NCBI GenBank assembly: GCA_033439295.1
Contig: JAVTLE010000023.1
Coordinates: forward strand, 558,001-622,000
Source of the DNA: Deuterostichococcus epilithicus
Lineage: Eukaryota > Chlorophyta > Trebouxiophyceae > Prasiolales > Stichococcaceae
Reading direction: 5' to 3'
Length of the DNA: 64,000 nucleotides
Translations under genes and position numbers: made by a program
In this document: positions 54,376 to 64,000 of the stretch, one piece after another
Layout of the letters: each line of letters starts with the position of its first letter
Position numbering within the stretch: the first letter of the stretch is position 1
Notes under the pieces: generated by a model
Seen by the model: only the letters and a program-made list of their open reading frames with translations
The model's database searches: none
What the model was told of the DNA's origin: nothing

Positions 54376-55076
54376 GCAATTGTGCAAACACACCATATTG
54401 GCCTCGAAGGATCGCGGGTCATACTTCGAGCCCGTTCACCTGGGAGTAAGTTCTTGCTGGCCACGAAAAGCAGCGCGCACGAAGTGTCGAAATTTCGTGC
54501 CGGCGGGTCACCATGGGATTGCGGGTAGCTTGTAAGTGAATCGAGTGGAACGGCCCAAAATCAGCCTTAAAATGTCCGGAGTAAAAGTCGCATCGATGCT
54601 CATGCCGATTTTTCCGATACTGGCGGCGGCGGCGGGTCCTTGCGCAGGGCGTGCCTTTTGGCTACCAGATGCTAAAATGTCTTGATAAGAGAAACATAAC
54701 CTTGCATTGGTGACTTTAAGGCCAGGAGTAGTAACCTGCTGTTGAACCTTTGACTGCTCAGACACCCTGGCCATGATATTACAGACAGATACACTATTCA
54801 GCTGCAATGAAGAATCCGATTATGAATCAGACCTTGATCAAACCGTTCTAGGAATAGCTGAAAAAGGCTCGTGCGTGAGGAGAAAGCATTCATGGAACGA
54901 ACGTGCGGACACGCAAAGTCTGCTGTTGCTGATATGACCATCACGGCGCAACATACAATCATTGTGCGCAGAATATGAATCCCAGTTGGTATTATACAGG
55001 CTGCGGGCTGTGTCACGCACACAGTCTCGCTCTTGAGTGGTCCCTCTAACAGCACAAGCCAGACGGCAGCCATTCT
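54376..55076. other. Intergenic, between truncated methyltransferase copy and reductase copy 2
   Basis: Counterpart of 50293-51100. The right part is recognisably similar to it (both end AGACGGCAGCCATTCTCTAA); the left part is diverged and A/T-richer. No exon. Confidence 0.5.
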
Positions 55077-57322
55077 CTAAGCAGCCGAGCCCTTCGCTTT
55101 CGGGTGGGCAATGCCCATCGTGACAAGTGTGACGGCCATGTCAATGTATGTTGTCGAAATTGGCGTCAGGTTGAGCCCCAGCTCCTTGGCCGCCTTGCTG
55201 TTGTCGACAGGCATCTCCGCGGGCGCATCCTTGGACACCGCCGCGAGTTCGTACTCCGGGAAGCGCTCCTGTGGCGCGCACATGCGCATAAGCAGCGGCA
55301 AATGTCGCATGTTGTCCAGCAGCGATATCCACCTCGGAGCAATGCACCACCAAGGAACGCCGACAGCATGCGCAATGGGCCCTTTCACGTTCAAGCCAGC
55401 AACCTGAACTACATGCGCAGACCGTCACCTGCAGCAGTTTGACAGTTGTAGACAGCTTCGGGGTGTCGTCCAGGGAGATGATGTAGCGGCCGGATGCAGT
55501 CGGCACCTCTGCCGCCAGGATGTGCGCCTTGCCGAGATCCCGCACGTCAATCTGTGCGCCGAATTGGGCCGGCACCGCGCCAGTCTCCAGCAGGCTCTGT
55601 GCGCGGCATGCACAAGGGCACGATCACGACTGCCTCGATCAATGCGGCCATGCCAGTGCGGCTGCCGGGCTGATGCTGGTGCGATGCTACCAGTGCGTGT
55701 ACAGGTGCATGCAGCTCAGACCTCCTCAAGCTCAGGCGGATCAGGCGCCGTCAGCACGGCTGCAGCATGACAGGCCATGCATCAATGAGAGGCGTTGTCA
55801 GCAGGTAGCATCGGTGCTCATCAACGGCGCCGCTGCACACATCAAGCTTATACAGAATGAAACCCGTGTTCTGCCCACCTTGAACCACTGGACGCTGAAG
55901 GCGGTATCGCTGGCGGACAGCACAGGGCCCAGCACTTGTGTCGGCAGGACCACCACCAGGTCGAGGCCCTCTGCCTTGGCGATCTCCCAGGCAGTCTCCT
56001 CCGCCTTCACCTGTGCTTGCAAAAGTTAACGGAGAATTAGTGCGCAGGTCTCGAGCTTGATCCACACCTGCAAACCAGCGAGCAGGACGCGGGCTAGGCG
56101 GACCTGCACATGACGGGATCTAGGGTGCGGCAACCTTGAGGCCTCACTTTGTAGCTCACCTTGGACACATAGTACGCTTCCGCCGGCAGCTCGCTTGTGC
56201 GGTTCCAGTCAGCTTCTGTGTATACAGTCCCGTTCAGGGGAGGCGCCGGGTTTGCAGTGCTCAGAACCGCTGCAGAGCAGGCACAGCAGCGGCGCCTGTC
56301 AGTGCCGTTCAGCCTCATAACGAACGATCCCCCATCATCGTGCATGTTTGTATACACCATGCTACGTGGCTCGCGTACGTAGCGCGCGGGAGGCACCATG
56401 CAGCCCTCCCTGCATCAGTGCCAAATGCATCGTGAACTGCTGTCTGTGCATGTGGCCTCACCTGCGACGGAGGAGGTCAGCACGACGCGCTTGACGGTGT
56501 CCTTGGACTTAACGACGCTGCTCAGCAGGCTCCTGGTGCCATTGACGGCTGGGTTTATGATGTCGCCCCACGGGTCTCCCTGCGGCGGCAGAACATCCAT
56601 CATCTTCCAGTGCGCCACAGCATATCAGGCATTATGCATGAAAAAGCCGGGCCACACATACGGCTGCTGTGCATTGCCAAACTGGTCAGAGTCAGGTGGC
56701 AAGGAAGTCGAGGGAGTGCAGCGCTCACCACGAAGACCGCCGGGGAGGCGACGTGGAAGACGTAGTCGGCACCTTTGACTGCCGCATCGAAGCTGCCCGG
56801 CGTCGTCAGGTCCGCCTCAAACAGCTCGAGGGTGCCTACGGCAGAGGATGGTCATTGGTGATCAAGTCAGTGGCGAGTACACTACGCCAGTCATCGGTGT
56901 CAGCTGGGGCAAGAGAGGCTGCAGGCGGGGTGCCGCTGCGGCGGCAAGCACATCGAAGGCACTGAATGCATATCGCATGGCGCTTGGTTGTACTCCATTG
57001 TGTGCTAGACAGACAACAGGAAACTCAGTTTGCATCAATGTGGTGTCGCACCTGGCAGGGCCTCCGCCAGCGCGGTGAGGGCGGCATACTTGGCAGGGTT
57101 ACTCTTGGACCTCACCGTGCCACGCACGTTGTACCCCTGTGCAACGCGAAAGCCAGTCAAAGCGTCAGGGTCGCTGCGTCTGAACCGCAATGCGTGGAGA
57201 TTCGCACATGATATACAATGCAGCCGAACACTGCACCGGTGCATCACCTTCTGGAGCAGCTGCGAGACGAGCTCAGTGGCCACATAGCCAGTCGCGCCGG
57301 TCACAACTGCCGTGTGCGCCAT
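55077..57322 (-). CDS. Extended SDR oxidoreductase, dihydroflavonol/cinnamoyl-CoA reductase-like, copy 2
   Basis: Exons on the minus strand by direct comparison with copy 1: 57322-57248, 57137-57052, 56835-56729, 56579-56462, 56269-56160, 56010-55879, a short unresolved exon, 55596-55439 and 55268-55077 (TAG). The cofactor motif TGATGYVATELV is identical; the catalytic element is YYVSK where copy 1 has YHVSK. Other changes are conservative (VVLTSSVA, LNLTPISTTYIDMAV). Reading frames are open and splice sites kept, so both copies appear functional. The first two exons and their intron are almost identical in sequence to copy 1, while the 3' half is clearly more diverged. A T-rich insertion of about 70 bp lies directly upstream of the ATG and is absent from copy 1. 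Confidence 0.8.
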
Positions 57323-57561
57323 CTCTTATTAGAACAAGGTTTTTTAGTTTTCTTTTTTCTAGTTCCCTGCCCGACTATCGGTGCGGTCGTCGATCGCTGC
57401 CTTCTGAAAGCGGTGCAGGAGACGGAAAGCGTCGAGGGGAGGCTGGAAACGAGCAGAATGGGTCGCAACTGCATGATCGCTATATTTGAAGCCTCTCCGC
57501 AAGCCAGATCGGAAGCAGAAAGCGTGGGAGCACGTCGTAAGACGCGGCACGTGCTGGGCCT

Positions 57562-57715
57562 GTTAGTACAGATCTTCCTGCTGGAGCGCGGCGCGGGATA
57601 TCTCGACAAGGTGCGCGGCTGGCGGACGTACCGTGGATACCTATGAAAACTCCAAGGCTTTTTGGCATGCCAAATTCTTGCCCTGCGCTGGTCGCAGCAC
57701 CCGTCGTGTGATACA
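57562..57715. repeat. Third copy of the 150-bp element, upstream of reductase copy 2
   Basis: Shares TTAGTACAGATCTTCC with the first copy and GCGCGGGATATCTCGAC, CTTGCCCTGCGCTGG-like sequence with the second. Located about 240 bp upstream of the copy-2 ATG. Confidence 0.8.
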
Positions 57716-57764
57716 CCCTACTTCTAGCCGCGCACCTGCGTCACGTGTCGCGCCGTCCAATCCC

Positions 57765-57897
57765 CTTAGCCCGACCTTCGGAGCGGCAACGCCCGACTGG
57801 AGCAGCGGTGACGGCGATGTCGATGTATGTCGATCTGGCCGCCGTCAGCCTGACGGTGAGCCCAAGCTCTTTGGCTGCCTTGCTGCCGCCACAGTGT
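57765..57897 (-). pseudogene. 3' remnant of a third reductase copy
   Basis: On the minus strand it encodes SKAAKELGLTVRL and STYIDIAVT, matching the last reductase exon (SKAAKELGLNLTP, TTYIDMAVT). The rest of the gene was not found to the right, and the copy is more diverged than copies 1 and 2, so it looks like an old fragment. Confidence 0.7.
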
Positions 57898-58439
57898 GCG
57901 CTGGGCGTGTTGCCACCACAGGATTGTCCAGAGAGACCTCCCAGCAACTTCAGATTCTTTCCAGTCCTCATCAGACGCACACCTAATCACATTCTACGCA
58001 GCCCCACCGAGTCAGAGGCCTAAGAATGGCAGAGTATCGCTGACCGCAGCAAAGCCAGCATTGGGAGCTTGACACCCGCCTTGTCAGTACGTACGCACTG
58101 CCATTATCTATGTAGCATCCTTCGCAGCATCCGCACACATCTTGAAAGTCCGATCTACTCATGCGTGGGCTGACCAGGAGCCGCCGCAATTCATGTCGCT
58201 CGAGAGCTGCTGAGAGCTGGCCTCGGCCTTCTCCTGTCCCGAGCCGAGGAGCGCAGTATCAACATCTCAGCTGTGGTTCGACGTCGCCGCCACCGATGCT
58301 GCTGTTCGACAGCGGCCACGTGCCGCTGCTGCTGCCGATTTTGTCGCTTTGCGGCGGCCAAGAGCCCGCAGCGCTGCCGCTCGGCAGTGGTTGGCTGGGA
58401 GCCCCGCTGCTGAGCCCCGCTCAGCAGAGACCGTCGCCG
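57898..58439. other. Intergenic, no supported gene
   Basis: Between the reductase remnant and the stop of the TMEM70-like gene. I found neither exons of the third reductase copy nor other coding signals here. Confidence 0.4.
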
Positions 58440-60502
58440 CTACTGCTGCCGGTCCTGTTGCTCGGCGGCAGAGTTTTCCGCTGCCACCGCCGCTGCTGGC
58501 GGGGCGTCGGGGTCGGGGACGTTCAGCGCGTCGTAGAGTTCCCGATTCCCCAGGTGGTCCGGGTCCAGATAGAAGTAGGATCCCCGCACCTGCGCAGGGG
58601 GTTTTCCGGGTGTCAGCGCCGTCAGGCAGGCGGAAGGGTCTGCATGGCCGAGGGCCAAGCTGCGGCTCGAGATGGCTCGCCAGGGGTCTCGCAGAGCAGA
58701 TCGCCGCGCGGCATCGTCACCACACGCCAACAGTGTTGTCCCGTTTGCTGCCATGGCACCGCCTCATGCCCGGTGCAGTCCTTTCCTGCTGTAAGAGCAA
58801 AGGACACAACGACAACAGCAGGACTTTTCTACACACCTTGAAGGTGGTCTGCGGCCGCATGGTGTCTGCATACTTTGCCTCGCCAACCTCGAAATGTGTG
58901 ACCACCGGCCGCGCTAGGATGTTCAGCCGCGTCGCCTCGCACCAGCCGGTCGCAGGGTCATACCGCAGCTTGTGCACATACGGCGACACGAACCAGTGCA
59001 GCAGGCCTGCGGTTGCAAAAGCGCCGTCAGTAAGCGATTGACGACGAGATTGAAACAGAAAGCAGGCCCACAGAACGATGGTTTGTATTGTGCGCGACCC
59101 ATTGCTGGCAAACCGGCTTAGAATGCCCGATGGTGGAGCTGCTCCGGCCTGACGGTAGGAAAGCACAACCAAAGGAGGCACGCCTTGAAATTGTGACAGC
59201 AACATCGTTATCCATGCCTTGTAGAAGACGGTGGCCTTTGCAATCTGTGTTCGCAGCTTGAAATTCACGCCGGCGCCGGTCGCGGGAGCAGCCTGTCTCA
59301 GGCGCAGGCCCGAGGATTCACGTACCGCAGGAGGCGAGCGTCAACATGATGACGATGTTCCGTCTGTCGCAGGTCACGTGGCAGAACGGCACTGGCGCGC
59401 ATTCTTGTGAGCACATGTCATGGTGTACGCGCACCCGTGGTGAACATGCCGAAGCAGGCGAGCACGCCGCCAATGGAGGCCTTGCCTGCGAGCGTCGCCG
59501 CCGCCGACCCCGGGTCCAGCGCCACGATGATGGGCGCCGCCGCGAGGCTGGCGGCGCAACTGAACAGACTCAGCTTCTGCGGCAGCTGAGGGACGAGGGT
59601 CAGTGCGGCACAGTAGATCTGCCATACTGACATGTGGCGCCAAATGCAACATCAGTCGAACAGAAATTCGTTGGGCTGTAAATGCCTGCATCTGCCACTG
59701 GGATACGAGTGCACAAATATCGCCAGAAGACGAGTGTGTGGCGGCAGCAGGCAACTCAGCTGTTTCATATCCGCCGTCAAACGTCAAGGACGAGTGTTGA
59801 GCAGGGAATGCCAGCCTCCGCACAAGGTTCCACCATTCTGAGGCAGGATTCAGAATGGCGCTGGTGCACATCAAGGCATTGGCCCCGCAATTTCCTCCGC
59901 AATCTGACTATCTTGCGCTTCGCAGGTCGTTCAGCAAGAGCAGCGGCAGCATTGAGCTCGCGCAAATCGCATGAGACGATGCTGCCTGATTTCGGGATAG
60001 CTACCCCGTGCATCCCAAGGAAGAAACCACGCCATCACAGTGCTGTGTCGGCGATAACAGCGTCTGAAAAACGTCCTTCCACCGATCGTCAGCTGGCGCA
60101 CAGTGCACGAGCGTGGCGCACGACCGTTGGGTTGACCGAAACTGACCTTCAGGCGGCGCACAGTGGCCGACAGCGGGGCATGGTACTCGAAGCAGCCCTG
60201 GTTGTCCCACCAGGAGGTGGATGCCACTGCGGTGCCGGCTGCCGGCTGCGCGCCGCCGCCGATAGCGGCCTGCCCCGCCACTGCTGGTGTGGCGGGCGGC
60301 TCCACTGGGCTCGCCTCCCGGTCTGACGGCGCGCCCACCGGCTGCGAGGTCGCCGGCGAGCCGACATCGAGAGTGGTGGCACCAGCTGCGCCTTGCTCGC
60401 CATGGGCGCCGCGCTGCTGGCAGTGCTGCTGCAGGTGGTGATGCTGGCCCTGCAGAGGCTGCCATGCTGCGCGGGCCGCGGTGGCTGGCTGCGGGGCGCC
60501 AT
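58440..60502 (-). CDS. TMEM70/TMEM186/TMEM223-family membrane protein, probably mitochondrial
   Basis: Exons on the minus strand: N-terminal exon ending 60147, 59576-59435, 59006-58837 and 58589-58440 (TAG). Joined in phase they give GCFEYHAPLSATVRRLK + KLSLFSC (the family's entry to the first membrane helix), a hydrophobic pair (CAASLAAAPIIVALDPG, IGGVLACFGMFTTG), GLLHWFVSPYVHKLRYD, then a beta-rich tail with ARPVVTHFEVG and GSYFYLDPDHLGN. The family spans the inner mitochondrial membrane twice and helps assemble respiratory complexes in animals; a similar role here is inferred. The N-terminus is Ala/Ser/Arg-rich as in a targeting peptide, but frames change near 60350-60400, so the true start (ATG 60502 or another) and a possible first intron are unresolved. 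Confidence 0.6.
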
Positions 60503-60967
60503 CGCAGCTGCGGCTGTGCAGCTGCCGGTACAGAAGCAGGTGCTGCAGCGGCTCGCCTGCGGGCAGGGGAGGGAGGGCAATGTTGGAGGGGTATGCAGTG
60601 CACTATTGTATCGTTATCACGTCGTGCAGCGCGCATGCGGCAACTGAGTTGCGCAGACCGCCGTCAGTGCCACACCGGCGGTGCAGGGGAGCCATCCGGC
60701 AGCTGTCCCCGCGTTCGCAGCCAGCACCCGGGCGCCTTTACGTTGGATTCCTGCAGCTGTGTCTTCTGCGCCAAGGAGCAGCTGCAGGCCCGCTGGCGCC
60801 TGCCGCAGCGCCGCCGCAGTATCCGTGCCCGCTGCCGCCAGCCGGTGCAGTCCATGTGACCGCCATGCATGTTGCATAATGACGGCTCAAGTGAGCAAAT
60901 CTCCTAGTCGGGCAATGGCAGGGCTTCTCCAGACGCTAGACGTGGCGGAGAGGGTTCGGGATTGGCG

Positions 60968-61441
60968 ATGCAGCGGTCGATGGTGTTCCGTCAAGAGCGG
61001 GTGGGAACGCGAAAAATTGCTGCTCAGGTTTCGCAGAATATGAGGCGGTTGCAGGTGCGGTGTGTTGCGCACGATTGGCGCACTGGCAGGAAAGCGCTGA
61101 TGGATGACGTCAAAGCCCTGGGACGACATTCGAAATTGGCTGTCGGACACCAAGGTCGGACACACAGACTTCAAGCACTCCTGGCCTCGCCTGCCGACCT
61201 GCGCGTCGCATAGCACCTGCAAAACCCTGCAAGGTACGGTCGTGCCTGCAGCGCGCTGGGTTTCGGGCAACCCCTGGACAAGCGCAGACGATGACGCCCT
61301 GACAGCCACACCCACCTGCAGAGTGAGCTTCTGAAGCTTTCGGCTCTTCATCACCTTCAGTCCGTTGCAGCTTCTGCATCGGTCTGGTACCGGCGCTCAC
61401 AAAGGGAGCGCTACCGGATGCACCTGCTGGACGAGCACCTG
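60968..61441 (+). CDS. Two possible exons of an unassigned gene
   Basis: An open segment 60968-61054 (FRQERVGTRKIAAQVSQNM) ends at a GT donor and can join in phase 0 to 61322-61441 (SVWYRRSQRERYRMHLLDEH), also with a donor. Composition is charged and helix-like, unlike the Arg/Pro noise of wrong frames, but no domain was recognised and no further exon was found before the ATG at 61782. The 60503-60967 stretch and 61442-61781 show no other coding support. These could equally be chance open segments. Confidence 0.25.
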
Positions 61442-61781
61442 GTTTGCTCACCGTGATGGTCGCGTGCCTCATTTCAACTTTTTCGCATAGGCCGCCTGCC
61501 GCACTCGACTCTACCGACATTCTCAGTGCTTCTGCGCGCATTCCGATTCAGGCACGGGCGCGCTGCGAATGTTGGGTGGCTCGTGTGTATGTGAAATTTT
61601 GCTGCACCGAGCCTGCAAGAATTTCTGTGCTGCGATTCCGAAGGGAAGGCTCCTGCAACTTTTCGTAGCCGAATTCACGAGCTCGTGCTGACCTGCCGCC
61701 ATTCCTCCTGCGTTTGAGGCCATCAGCTGTCACTCGACCGCGTGCGTCCCTGCAGGTCGAGTAGGTTGGAGCGGTCACGAG

Positions 61782-64000
61782 ATGGCCGACACACCCGGCC
61801 GCGTGCCCTTCGGGAGGCTGCAGGCCAGCACGGTCGCCAAGGAGGGCTCAGTCGTCAGCCCGCCTGCAAAGGTGCCCGTGAGCCGCACCGCCGGTCCCGC
61901 CCTCCAGGTGGGTTTGCTGTTTGCTCCATGCCCATGTTGTTAGGGAGCAGGTCCTCTGCAGCAATCGCTGGATCGACGACCGCTTGGTTGGGAAGGCAAG
62001 ATGTGCTGTGCCTGCAAGAGCTGTTGTGCCAGAGCACATACCAGTCTGCGCAGGTGGCGCATGAACACTTGCCAAGGCTCCTCGCCATGCCGCAGCATCT
62101 AGGGAGCCCACATAGACCAATACCCCTATCTATCTCCAGGCGAACAAAGGCGACAGGCAATGTGCGAAGGACCGCTTTGCGCGGCCTTCGCTCGGCAAGT
62201 CGCGGTTTGCACCGCCGGAGGCAGCACAGCCACAGGATGCCGGGGCGGCAAGCCAGGCACCTCAGCAGCAGCAAGCAAATGCTGAACCGCAGCAGCAGCA
62301 GCGGCAGCATTCAGCCGCTGCGAACCGGCAGGTGCGCTTCATTGCGCCGCCAAGCAAGCTGCCGTCGCCGCCGGCGCCACAGGCCGCCGCAGCGGCGACA
62401 GAAGCCGTCACGCCCATGTTCGGCGGCTTTCGGAGTCGCCTGCCGCGGCCCAGCAGGGCCACACCGGCGGCAGAAAAGGTCGCCGACAGTGGCAGCGCGG
62501 CTCCGGCAGCACCACAACTTGCCGCGGCCACCCCGGAGACGCCTGCCGTCCTGCTGTGGCGGTCCTGCGGCGCCGCGGGCATGGTAACGCCGGGGCTGCA
62601 ACAGCCGGCTACGGGCGAGCAAAGTTTCATGCTGTCGGCAGAGGCGCCCTCGTCGGCCGACAGCTCACTGGCCACAGGTGCATTTGTGGCTGTTCCGTTT
62701 ATTTATATTTGAGAGAAATTGGGACGTGGGGTCAGATGTGCAGGATTGGCAACATGGAGCTCATGGTTTAGTTCGGCACTGCCAACTTGCTCACATTTTG
62801 ATGTCTTCGACTGCAGTTGCATTCGGCGCATGCAAATGGCACTCAGTTCCTCCCTTTCCCTTCTTGAGGGAACAATCATTTCCTGCCGTCTCCCGTGCAG
62901 GTGGCTGGTCCACTGAGGAGACGCCGCCGTTCGTGGGGCAGCTGCCGAGCCGCATCCCGCGCCTGGGGCCTGGCTACGTCCACGCCTCCGCGACCCAGCC
63001 GCGCATGTGGTTTGAGGTACAAAACCTGTGGCAACCATTGCAGCCACTTTGACTCAGTGGCTACTCCTCGCTGCAGCGTGCCTCAATGCAAGACAAAGCG
63101 GCAGGCTGCGGCTAGAGCTGGGGCTGCCATTGAGAGCGCAGGGCGCGCGGCTGCCTGCGCACAGCATGATTGCCCCAGTGCCGGAGACACACAGGGCAGC
63201 CGTCTGCATCCACCAGGCAGCTCTCTGAGCGTCAAAAGAGCTGCCCACGTAGCTGGGTTACAGCCGCACGGTGCTGCCAGGCTCACACACGGCTGGGAAA
63301 TTGGTCGGGTGATGCATGATCGCCTCGTTACTGCCCCAACCCTGAATGTAAAGTCCCTCCCGCAGGAAACACCGGAGGCCCCGCCGCCGCCGGATGCGCC
63401 ACTCGATGCCGCTGATGCCAATGCCGCGGCCGGTGAGCCCATCCACGACCCGCAGTCCCCGGGCGGCTCCTTCGCCTTTTCTTTTCGCGCCGACGGCGGC
63501 AACGCTGCCGGTGGTGCCAGCATCGGCCCACCGCTGAGCCGGCAGCAGCCGCCGCCCGCCCCCGAGATGACGTCTGCGCAGCTGGAGGCATGGCGGGAAG
63601 CCGACCGATACCTCGTTGACAACCCCCTGGCCGAGCGCGGCACGCCGCTCCCTGGTGCGGTTTTCAGAGTGACTGCCCAATCTGCAAGTCCCTGGACCGA
63701 TGTGAACCTTCAGCACCTGGAGATGGCACCTTGGCCGTCGTGCGCCTGGTGTGTTGCATGTGTGTGTGTGTGTGTGTGCGGACTCGGATGTACCAGAGCA
63801 CGTGTTGCCTGCACGGAATCCTGCAGTCCCTTTGATGGGTTTTCAAGCATTGTTGTCTGGATTCCGCATGCCGCGACACGCACGGTGCAGTGCCGTCACG
63901 CTCCAGTCGCGCTCCTCCGCAGGCGCAAACGGCGCCACGGCGGCAGTGCCCGCCCTCGGCGAGTGGTCGCCGTGCGACGACGCGGCGCTGCGGGCGGCGT
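61782..64000 (+). CDS. Disordered protein of unknown function, 3' end beyond window
   Basis: Exons: 61782-61907, 62140-62677, 62901-63016, 63366-63654 and 63923 to the window end; all joins keep phase. ATG at 61782 is in good context (ACGAGATGG). The protein is rich in Pro, Ala, Gln and Ser with few hydrophobic stretches. Islands that look conserved: RVPFGRLQASTVAKEGS, KDRFARPSLGKSRFAPP, RQVRFIAPPSKLPSP, TPMFGGFRSRLPRPSRA, and GQLPSRIPRLGPGYVHAS. RQVRF fits the RVxF consensus for docking to protein phosphatase 1, and the repeated basic-Pro patches resemble microtubule- or phosphatase-regulatory proteins, but this is only suggestive. I do not recognise the family. Confidence 0.6.
63759..63779 (+). 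repeat. (GT)n dinucleotide repeat in an intron
   Basis: About ten uninterrupted TG units in the intron between exons 63366-63654 and 63923. Confidence 0.9.

Larger units (their letters stand above)
49796..57715. repeat. Tandem segmental duplication, unit about 4 kb
   Basis: Unit 1 (about 49796-53850) holds the methyltransferase 3' end and reductase copy 1. Unit 2 (about 53870-57715) holds a broken methyltransferase 3' end and reductase copy 2. Matching points are offset by 3976 (reductase stops), 4004 (reductase ATGs) and about 4085 (methyltransferase end). Order and orientation are kept, and introns and intergenic sequence are copied too, so this is DNA-level duplication and not retroposition. 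Confidence 0.9.

Noticed and set aside
53026-57287. Identical 85-codon plus-strand frames at 53026 and 57030
   Set aside because: Identity comes from the duplicated reductase exons and intron 1 on the opposite strand; the plus-strand peptide has no independent support.

Overview
The window looks like nuclear DNA of a Chlorella-type (trebouxiophyte) green alga in a draft assembly. The genes are dense with GT-AG introns, coding exons are GC-rich and Ala/Pro/Gly/Ser-rich, chlorophyte TGTAA poly(A)-type signals and short TTTAGGG/CCCTAAA tracts occur, and single unresolved bases (n) sit in the most GC-rich exons. The organism is inferred; no marker gene fixes the species. Gene models were built by hand from reading frame, splice signals and domain continuity, so short exons and 5' ends are the weakest parts.

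Layout: (1) 71-5359 +, C-terminal half of an M1 aminopeptidase, cut by the window start. (2) 6373-13494 +, class II lysyl-tRNA synthetase, probably organellar or dual targeted. (3) 14775-23987 +, an unfamiliar large protein with seven zinc-ribbon modules, every one exactly CxxC-x22-CxxC once spliced, followed by a long disordered tail. (4) 24635-29200 -, a secreted protein joining an expansin-type double-psi barrel and C-terminal domain to a fasciclin (FAS1) domain. (5,6) 30153-35051 + and 36277-41444 +, two tandem paralogous secreted expansin-like proteins with a shared, unassigned C-terminal module; with gene 4 they form a cell-wall cluster, and genes 4 and 5 share a divergent promoter. (7) 42416-46952 -, a Y_phosphatase3-type phosphatase with a large disordered insert. 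(8) 47873-50292 +, a METTL21-type methyltransferase with a similar insert. (9) A roughly 4-kb tandem duplication at about 49.8-57.7 kb carrying two intact DFR/CCR-like reductase genes (-), a broken copy of the methyltransferase 3' end and a remnant of a third reductase. (10) 58440-~60500 -, a TMEM70-family membrane protein. (11) 61782-64000 +, a disordered protein of unknown function running off the window.

The strongest unexplained pattern is structural. At about fifteen sites an exon edge, together with its splice site, is repeated in the adjoining intron as decayed tandem copies spaced about 70-165 bp apart. These arrays (called exon echoes here) occur in at least five unrelated genes. The other main novelties are the seven-module zinc-ribbon protein, the expansin-FAS1 fusion, several candidate GC-AG introns, and an apparent gene-conversion tract between the duplicated reductases. 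No tRNA, rRNA, transposon with intact coding region, CRISPR array or viral gene was recognised.
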